DNA of 8,951 nucleotides, taken from the NCBI GenBank assembly GCA_964613075.1, contig CAZTFV010000047.1, forward strand, positions 1-8,951, written 5' to 3'. The notes below the pieces were generated by a model. It ran no database searches and was not told the DNA's origin. It saw nothing but the letters and a program-made list of their open reading frames with translations. Positions within the stretch are counted from its first letter, which is position 1. Each line of letters starts with the position of its first letter. The position numbers and the translations under genes were made by a program. Shown piece after piece: positions 5,404 through 8,951 of the stretch. Origin of the DNA: CAYWEP01 sp964613075. GTDB taxonomy: Bacteria; Patescibacteriota; Microgenomatia; Levybacterales; UBA12049.

Positions 5404-6618
5404 TTACTTTGGAAGCAAGAATTGAAAAATATCTTTGATCGTTACCAAAAGAATCAATGCGAGGAGGATGGCCATGCCGATGGTATGTGCGAGTGTCTCA
5501 AAACGCTGGTTGACTTTCTTTCTGAAAATTCCTTCAATCAGGATGAAGAAAAGTCTTCCTCCGTCGAGCGCCGGAATCGGCAGGATATTGAAAAAAGCAA
5601 GCGAGATTGAAAGTATGCCGGCAAGATTGAGGTAATTAATAATTCGTTCTTTCATATTGGGGACTGTGAACCACTCGAAAAGTTTGTAAATGCCGATCGG
5701 GCCTGATACCGCACTGCCGATGGGCTGTACATCCCGCACTTTTATTGAGAATCCGATGATTTTGCCCAAGATATCCAGATTGTAGGTAAGAAGGTTGACA
5801 GGATGCGTGATACCTGATAGCACTTTTTCTCCTGATGCTGAGTAATCAAGCAGCGCAAGCGGTGTGAATGCAATCCCAATTGCTCCTTCTCCTTTGGGTG
5901 GGTTTTTGCGCGGTACAACTGAGATCGTATACTCTTTATCTGTTCGTAAATCTTTTAACCCAAGCGTTATTTCTTTTCCTGCTTGCTGCTTTACTACCTC
6001 AGAAAACACTTTGGAATCTACAACTTTCTGGCCGTTAAGTGTGAGGATTTGCGAAGCCGGAAGGATACCTGCGTTTTCAGCAGGAGAATCCAAAGCGACT
6101 TCTCCAACGACAAAATCAGCTTTTGTCACATTATAGTTGGTCTGTTTTGTACCGATAAATCTGTAGCTTTCAAAACCCGGGAATGGGGCTAAAGGAAGGT
6201 AAGTCCTAAAATTCGAAAGAGCAAGAAAAATGTAGAAAATCACTATCGCCAAAATCATATTCATCACAACGCCTGCGACAACGACTGCCGCACGCTGTCC
6301 GACAGGACGGGCGATAAATGCTCTATTATCTATATTCCAAACATCGCTCGTTTTTAATTTATGTGATTTTGGAATCTTAACCCTTCCGGCGCCTGCTTCG
6401 TCTTCACCATACAGCTTCACAAATCCGCCAATAAGCACTGGGTAAAATGAGTATTTTGTTTCACCCCGTTTTATCGAAAACAGTGCCGGCGTCACAGGGA
6501 AACCAAAGCCAAATTCCTCTACTTTGATATTCAGTTTTCTCGCAACAAGAAAATGCCCGAGTTCGTGGATCAGCACAAGTATGCTTAGCGTAATAATTAA
6601 GAAAATGAGAATTACCAT
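5404..6618 (-). CDS. rseP: RseP/site-2 zinc metalloprotease
   Basis: This 404-aa inner-membrane protease belongs to the M50 family, which cuts membrane-bound substrates within the bilayer, classically anti-sigma factors or leftover signal peptides. The zinc motif HELGH is at 18-22 in the first membrane segment. Further membrane segments lie near 111-134, 331-350 and 378-396. A single PDZ domain spans about 165-238 (VGEVALDSPAENAGI, with ILTLNGQKV). The second active-site motif NILPIPALDGGR is at 344-355. Length and order match the family. In many bacteria rseP ends the rpsB-tsf-pyrH-frr-uppS-cdsA-dxr-rseP cluster; here it follows frr directly. An extended -10 (6627-6635) 8 nt before the ATG suggests a leaderless promoter. 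No anti-sigma factor is visible in the window. Confidence 0.96.
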   Translation of the reverse strand: MVILIFLIITLSILVLIHELGHFLVARKLNIKVEEFGFGFPVTPALFSIKRGETKYSFYPVLIGGFVKLYGEDEAGAGRVKIPKSHKLKTSDVWNIDNRAFIARPVGQRAAVVVAGVVMNMILAIVIFYIFLALSNFRTYLPLAPFPGFESYRFIGTKQTNYNVTKADFVVGEVALDSPAENAGILPASQILTLNGQKVVDSKVFSEVVKQQAGKEITLGLKDLRTDKEYTISVVPRKNPPKGEGAIGIAFTPLALLDYSASGEKVLSGITHPVNLLTYNLDILGKIIGFSIKVRDVQPIGSAVSGPIGIYKLFEWFTVPNMKERIINYLNLAGILSISLAFFNILPIPALDGGRLFFILIEGIFRKKVNQRFETLAHTIGMAILLALILLVTIKDIFQFLLPK

Positions 6619-6626
6619 AGAAATTA

Positions 6627-6635
6627 ATTATAACA
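6627..6635 (-). promoter_or_regulatory. Extended -10 of rseP, leaderless
   Basis: On the minus strand TGTTATAAT is a perfect extended -10, with TATAAT at 6627-6632. Eight nt separate it from the rseP ATG, so transcription would begin at or within about 2 nt of the start codon. No good -35 is visible. There is no Shine-Dalgarno site. Confidence 0.6.
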
Positions 6636-6655
6636 GCTCTAAAAATAGCGTTGAG

Positions 6656-6710
6656 GATAGACGCTAGAAGCTAGAGGTTAGATCTTGAGGTTAGATGTTA
6701 GAAGATAGAA
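6656..6710. repeat. Eight-unit heptanucleotide array (left arm)
   Basis: The consensus is GNTAGAN, for example GCTAGAA and GTTAGAT, in 7-nt register with one 6-nt unit at 6684. Positions 6671-6702 match the reverse complement of 7973-8004 at 30 of 32 positions. It faces the array at 6741-6775; outer ends AGCGTT (6647) and AACGCT (6776) also pair, so 6647-6781 is one long imperfect hairpin filling the frr-rseP gap. Confidence 0.8.
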
Positions 6711-6740
6711 GAAAACTCAAACTTCCATGTATCTAACTTC

Positions 6741-6775
6741 AAATTCCAGCTTCAAGCTTCCAGATTCTAGCATCA
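6741..6775. repeat. Heptanucleotide array (right arm)
   Basis: Five units in 7-nt register begin at 6741, four of them of form AGNNTCN (AGCTTCA, AGCTTCC). It is oriented against the array at 6656-6710 and ends 8 nt before the frr stop. Confidence 0.7.
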
Positions 6776-6783
6776 AACGCTCT

Positions 6784-7347
6784 TTAAATCTGCAGGAGCT
6801 CCGCTTCCTTCTGCTCTCCCATTGCGTCTATTGTTTGCATTGTGTCGTCAATTACCTTCTGCACCTCTTTCTCAAGCCGATGCATCTCATCATCTGAAAT
6901 TGCTTTATCTGTATGCTGTTTTTTTATCTCACTCATAGCATCATGGCGGACCTGGCGTACCATAATTCTGCCGTTCTCCAATTTGTGCTTCATGGATTTT
7001 ATCAGTTCTCCTCGTCTTTCCTCGGAAAGTGGTGGAATTTTTATGCGGATTATTTGTCCGTCAACTGTAGGGCTTAGGCCGATACTTGCTTCTCGTATGC
7101 CTTTTTCTATCTCCTGAATAACCGTATGATCAAACGGTGTTATGACGAGTGTTTGTGGATCTGTCGCGCCGATTGTTGCCAACTCCATAACTTTCAGATG
7201 AGCAGATCCGCCGTAGGCATGTATGACAATATTCTCAACTAAAGCAGGCGTTGCCTTGCCGGTGCGAATGGTACCTATATCGGTTTTAAGCACATCGAGC
7301 ACTTTTTCTATCTTCTGCCTCAGTTGGAAAAGTACTTGTTGATCCAT
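6784..7347 (-). CDS. frr: Ribosome recycling factor
   Basis: This 187-aa protein, with EF-G, splits the post-termination ribosome. Length is normal (about 185). Signatures are TIRTGKATPALVENI (26-40, with the less common K in RTGRA), DPQTLVITPFD (63-73), and IPPLSEERRGELIK (104-117). The C-terminal helices form domain I. The ATG at 7347 was chosen because it gives the family N-terminus; an in-frame start 22 codons further upstream would overlap tsf and adds unrelated sequence. It follows tsf by 28 nt. The usual intervening pyrH is absent. An extended -10 (7357-7365) lies 9 nt before this ATG, suggesting a promoter with almost no leader. No Shine-Dalgarno site. Confidence 0.96.
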   Translation of the reverse strand: MDQQVLFQLRQKIEKVLDVLKTDIGTIRTGKATPALVENIVIHAYGGSAHLKVMELATIGATDPQTLVITPFDHTVIQEIEKGIREASIGLSPTVDGQIIRIKIPPLSEERRGELIKSMKHKLENGRIMVRQVRHDAMSEIKKQHTDKAISDDEMHRLEKEVQKVIDDTMQTIDAMGEQKEAELLQI

Positions 7348-7356
7348 TATTATTTG

Positions 7357-7365
7357 ATTGTAGCA
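7357..7365 (-). promoter_or_regulatory. Extended -10 of frr, near-leaderless
   Basis: On the minus strand TGCTACAAT is an extended -10, with TACAAT at 7357-7362. Nine nt separate it from the frr ATG. It lies in the 28-nt tsf-frr gap behind a T-rich tract. No -35 is evident. Confidence 0.5.
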
Positions 7366-7375
7366 AAAAATAAAA

Positions 7376-7837
7376 CTATTCTCCGATTGCAAATCTTTGA
7401 AATCTTTTAACACTGATATTCTCTCCTAGCTTTCCGATAACGCCTTTTACTAGGTCCTCAACTGTCTGAGCGCTGTCGCGAATGTATTCTTGCTTTAATA
7501 GCTCATCAACATCTTTTGGGTTCATTGCTGCTATTTGCATAGCGACCTCTTTTGTGAGGTTTTTAAACTCGTCTGTCCGTGCAACAAAGTCGGTCTCACA
7601 GAGGATTTCGACCAATACGCCGACTCTACCAGTTTGGTGGATATAGGATTCGATCAATCCCTGCTCAGTAAGCCGATCTGATTTTTTCTCGGCTTTTGAG
7701 AGGGAATTTTTACGTATCCATTCTACTGCCTTTTCGTAGTCGCCATTTGTCTCCTCAAGAGCCTTTCTGCAGTCTGCAATTGAGGCTGAGGTCTCGAGTC
7801 GGAGTTTTTTTAATAATTCAAGATTAATGTCAGCCAT
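7376..7837 (-). CDS. tsf: Elongation factor Ts, short form
   Basis: This 153-aa protein is the nucleotide exchange factor for EF-Tu. The N-terminal UBA-like domain covers 1-50 (LLKKLRLETSASIADCRKAL, then NGDYEKAVEWIRK). The key ETDFVARTDEF motif, which contacts EF-Tu, is at 81-91. The end has the typical GENISVKRFQRF (138-149). E. coli EF-Ts is 283 aa and the Thermus form 196 aa, so one core subdomain and the coiled-coil are missing. The ORF has intact ends, so this looks like a natural short form. It lies 213 nt downstream of rpsB across a repeat-filled gap. No Shine-Dalgarno site is visible before the ATG. Confidence 0.95.
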   Translation of the reverse strand: MADINLELLKKLRLETSASIADCRKALEETNGDYEKAVEWIRKNSLSKAEKKSDRLTEQGLIESYIHQTGRVGVLVEILCETDFVARTDEFKNLTKEVAMQIAAMNPKDVDELLKQEYIRDSAQTVEDLVKGVIGKLGENISVKRFQRFAIGE

Positions 7838-7847
7838 AACTTTTAAA

Positions 7848-7868
7848 ATTCGAAATTCGAATATCGAA
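7848..7868. repeat. Three-unit heptanucleotide array before tsf
   Basis: Units are ATTCGAA twice and then TATCGAA, in exact 7-nt register. It begins 10 nt upstream of the tsf start on the minus strand, so it would lie in the 5' leader of a tsf message read from upstream. Confidence 0.7.
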
Positions 7869-7883
7869 ACCTTCTTTTTTGAG

Positions 7884-7918
7884 TCTAGACGCTGGATGTT
7901 AGAAGCTGGATCTTGATA
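7884..7918. repeat. Heptanucleotide array, left arm in rpsB-tsf gap
   Basis: Units at 7884, 7891, 7898, 7905 and 7912 include GCTGGAT twice and GTTAGAA. They face the array at 7971-8026, with a separate perfect hairpin between them. Confidence 0.7.
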
Positions 7919-7940
7919 CGTTCAGTTTCATGAACGTATC
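7915..7940. repeat. Perfect 10-bp hairpin in rpsB-tsf gap
   Basis: GATACGTTCA pairs with TGAACGTATC around a 6-nt loop. No U-tract follows on the minus strand, so it is not a standard intrinsic terminator. Confidence 0.7.
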
Positions 7941-7970
7941 TTGAGTTTTGAAATTAGAAGATAGATCAAA

Positions 7971-8026
7971 CCTCTATCATCTAACCTCAAGTTCTAACCT
8001 CTAGTTTCTAGAGTCTAGCATCAATA
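7971..8026. repeat. Eight-unit heptanucleotide array, right arm in rpsB-tsf gap
   Basis: Units such as TTCTAAC, CTCTAGT and TTCTAGA run in 7-nt register. Positions 7973-8004 are the reverse complement of 6671-6702 at 30 of 32 positions, making this a second copy of the frr-rseP element. It ends about 24 nt from the rpsB stop. Confidence 0.8.
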
Positions 8027-8050
8027 CTTTTTGTGCTTTGGTATTCGGAT

Positions 8051-8950
8051 TTACTCTACAGACACCTTCTCCAGTGTTCCTTTCGTCTCTTCTATCTTCT
8101 CTTGCGCTGTCTTCACAGCCTTGGTTGCGTTTGGTTTCTTTTTTGAAACTTTCTTCTGTGTCTCTGTGGACTTCTCTATGACTTCAGTGTCTGCAGGCTT
8201 TTCCGGCTTCTGTTCTCCGTTCTCCGACTTCCGACTTCTGACCTCCAACTTCCGTCCTTCTATCCACGCGTCAACGATGTAGCTTGTGATGAGCTTGATT
8301 GAGCCAACCGCGTCGTCATTGGCTGGGATCGCGTAATTGATAAGTGTCGGATCTGCATTGGTATCGGTGATACCGACTGTCTTTACACCTGTTGCCAATG
8401 CCTCGCGGACTGCGAGATTTTCAAGATGTGTGTCAATAATGAATACTGCGTCGGGAATCTTTTGCATATCGGCGATGCCGCTATAGAAACCGGCAAGTTT
8501 TTGCCGTTCTTTCTCCCACAGTGATACTTCTTTTTTCGTGTACTTGGCTTTTTCTTCAGGATCTTGCAGACGCTCTGTCAGATGTTTTAACCGCTTGAAG
8601 TTCTTGGTGATTTCCGAGAAATTTGTTAAGATACCCCCGATCCAGCGATTGGTGACATAGAAAAGGCCGTCTGCCCCTTCTTTTTGTGCCCGTGCCGCTT
8701 CTTCTTTGACAATGTCTGCTGCCTGGCGTTTGGCACCGAGAACTATTAAGCTCGTAGCCTCCTTGGAGGCCAAAGCTTTGACAAAAGCGACGGCCTCATC
8801 GAGGCCTTCTTTTGTTTTTTCAAGATCAATGATATTGATGCCGTCTCGCGCTTCGAAGATGTAGTCCCGCGCTTTGGGGTTTTGTCTAGTGACCTGATGG
8901 CCGAAATGACATCCGGCCTCAAGCAACTCTTCAAGTGTAACTTGTTTCAT
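8051..8950 (-). CDS. rpsB: 30S ribosomal protein S2 with extended C-terminal tail
   Basis: This 299-aa small-subunit protein starts with the family signature VTLEELLEAGCHFGHQV (4-20), then NPKARDYIFEARDGINIIDL (24-43), TNRWIGGILTNF (100-111), DAVFIIDTHLENLAVREA (167-184) and GITDTNADPTLINYAIPAND (193-212). The S2 core ends near residue 230. The remaining 70 residues are a Lys/Glu/Thr-rich tail without family equivalent; bacterial S2 is usually about 240 aa. The first part of the tail (about 233-249) is encoded by a 7-nt tandem array (8206-8254). The ATG is one base from the window edge, so upstream control cannot be seen. It leads the rpsB-tsf-frr-rseP block. Confidence 0.97.
   Translation of the reverse strand: MKQVTLEELLEAGCHFGHQVTRQNPKARDYIFEARDGINIIDLEKTKEGLDEAVAFVKALASKEATSLIVLGAKRQAADIVKEEAARAQKEGADGLFYVTNRWIGGILTNFSEITKNFKRLKHLTERLQDPEEKAKYTKKEVSLWEKERQKLAGFYSGIADMQKIPDAVFIIDTHLENLAVREALATGVKTVGITDTNADPTLINYAIPANDDAVGSIKLITSYIVDAWIEGRKLEVRSRKSENGEQKPEKPADTEVIEKSTETQKKVSKKKPNATKAVKTAQEKIEETKGTLEKVSVE
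8206..8254. repeat. Seven-unit heptanucleotide array inside rpsB
   Basis: Plus-strand units at 8206, 8213, 8220, 8227, 8234, 8241 and 8248 have consensus ACTTCCG. TTCTCCG occurs twice in tandem (8213-8226), and CCGACTT is duplicated at 8224-8237. The array encodes the start of the S2 tail. Loss or gain of a unit would shift the tail's frame. Confidence 0.85.
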
Positions 8951-8951
8951 A

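Noticed and set aside
7361..7375. T-rich tract on the minus strand after the tsf stop as an intrinsic terminator
   Set aside because: No GC-rich stem precedes it; it more likely forms part of the frr upstream region.
7348..7413. Longer frr start giving 22 extra residues
   Set aside because: It would overlap tsf and the added residues do not fit the ribosome recycling factor N-terminus; the ATG at 7347 does.

Overview
The window is a compact bacterial segment with all twelve genes on the minus strand. Transcription therefore runs from the right edge (rpsB) to the left edge (csaA). Several things point to the Candidate Phyla Radiation (Patescibacteria), perhaps Microgenomates, though the lineage is inference: a very short EF-Ts, a ribosomal operon without pyrH, uppS, cdsA or dxr, a CPR-style membrane protein with a pseudopilin-like domain, a short-form gnd, AT-rich intergenic repeats, and no visible Shine-Dalgarno sites. 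TGA is used as a stop (gnd), so the UGA=glycine code of Gracilibacteria/SR1 is not in use.

Layout in transcription order. (1) Translation and membrane block: rpsB (S2), tsf (EF-Ts), frr (ribosome recycling factor) and rseP (site-2 protease). (2) A 232-aa single-pass membrane protein of unknown function. (3) Oxidative pentose-phosphate block: pgl and zwf, then a four-helix-bundle (23S rRNA intervening-sequence family) gene, then gnd. Together zwf, pgl and gnd take glucose-6-phosphate to ribulose-5-phosphate and yield reduced nicotinamide cofactor. (4) hicB-hicA toxin-antitoxin pair followed by a csaA-type tRNA-binding/chaperone gene. No stretch over 300 bases lacks a gene. The longest gaps (7838-8050, 5231-5403, 6619-6783) are mostly filled with repeats.

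The most striking feature is a degenerate tandem repeat with a 7-nt period (sometimes 9) that recurs across the window. At four intergenic sites two arrays face each other and form long imperfect inverted repeats. At one of these sites the four-helix-bundle gene lies between the two arms and separates zwf from gnd. Heptad arrays also lie inside two reading frames: gnd, in the N-terminal Rossmann domain, and rpsB, in the C-terminal tail. A different element, 95 nt with 12-bp terminal inverted repeats and REP-like hairpins, is embedded in frame in pgl and adds about 32 residues. Core genes here seem to have absorbed repeat DNA as coding sequence.

Three starts (hicB, rseP, frr) have an extended -10 element only 6-9 nt before the ATG, which suggests leaderless or nearly leaderless mRNAs. 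At hicB this element overlaps the gnd stop codon and a 15-bp palindrome that could be an operator.
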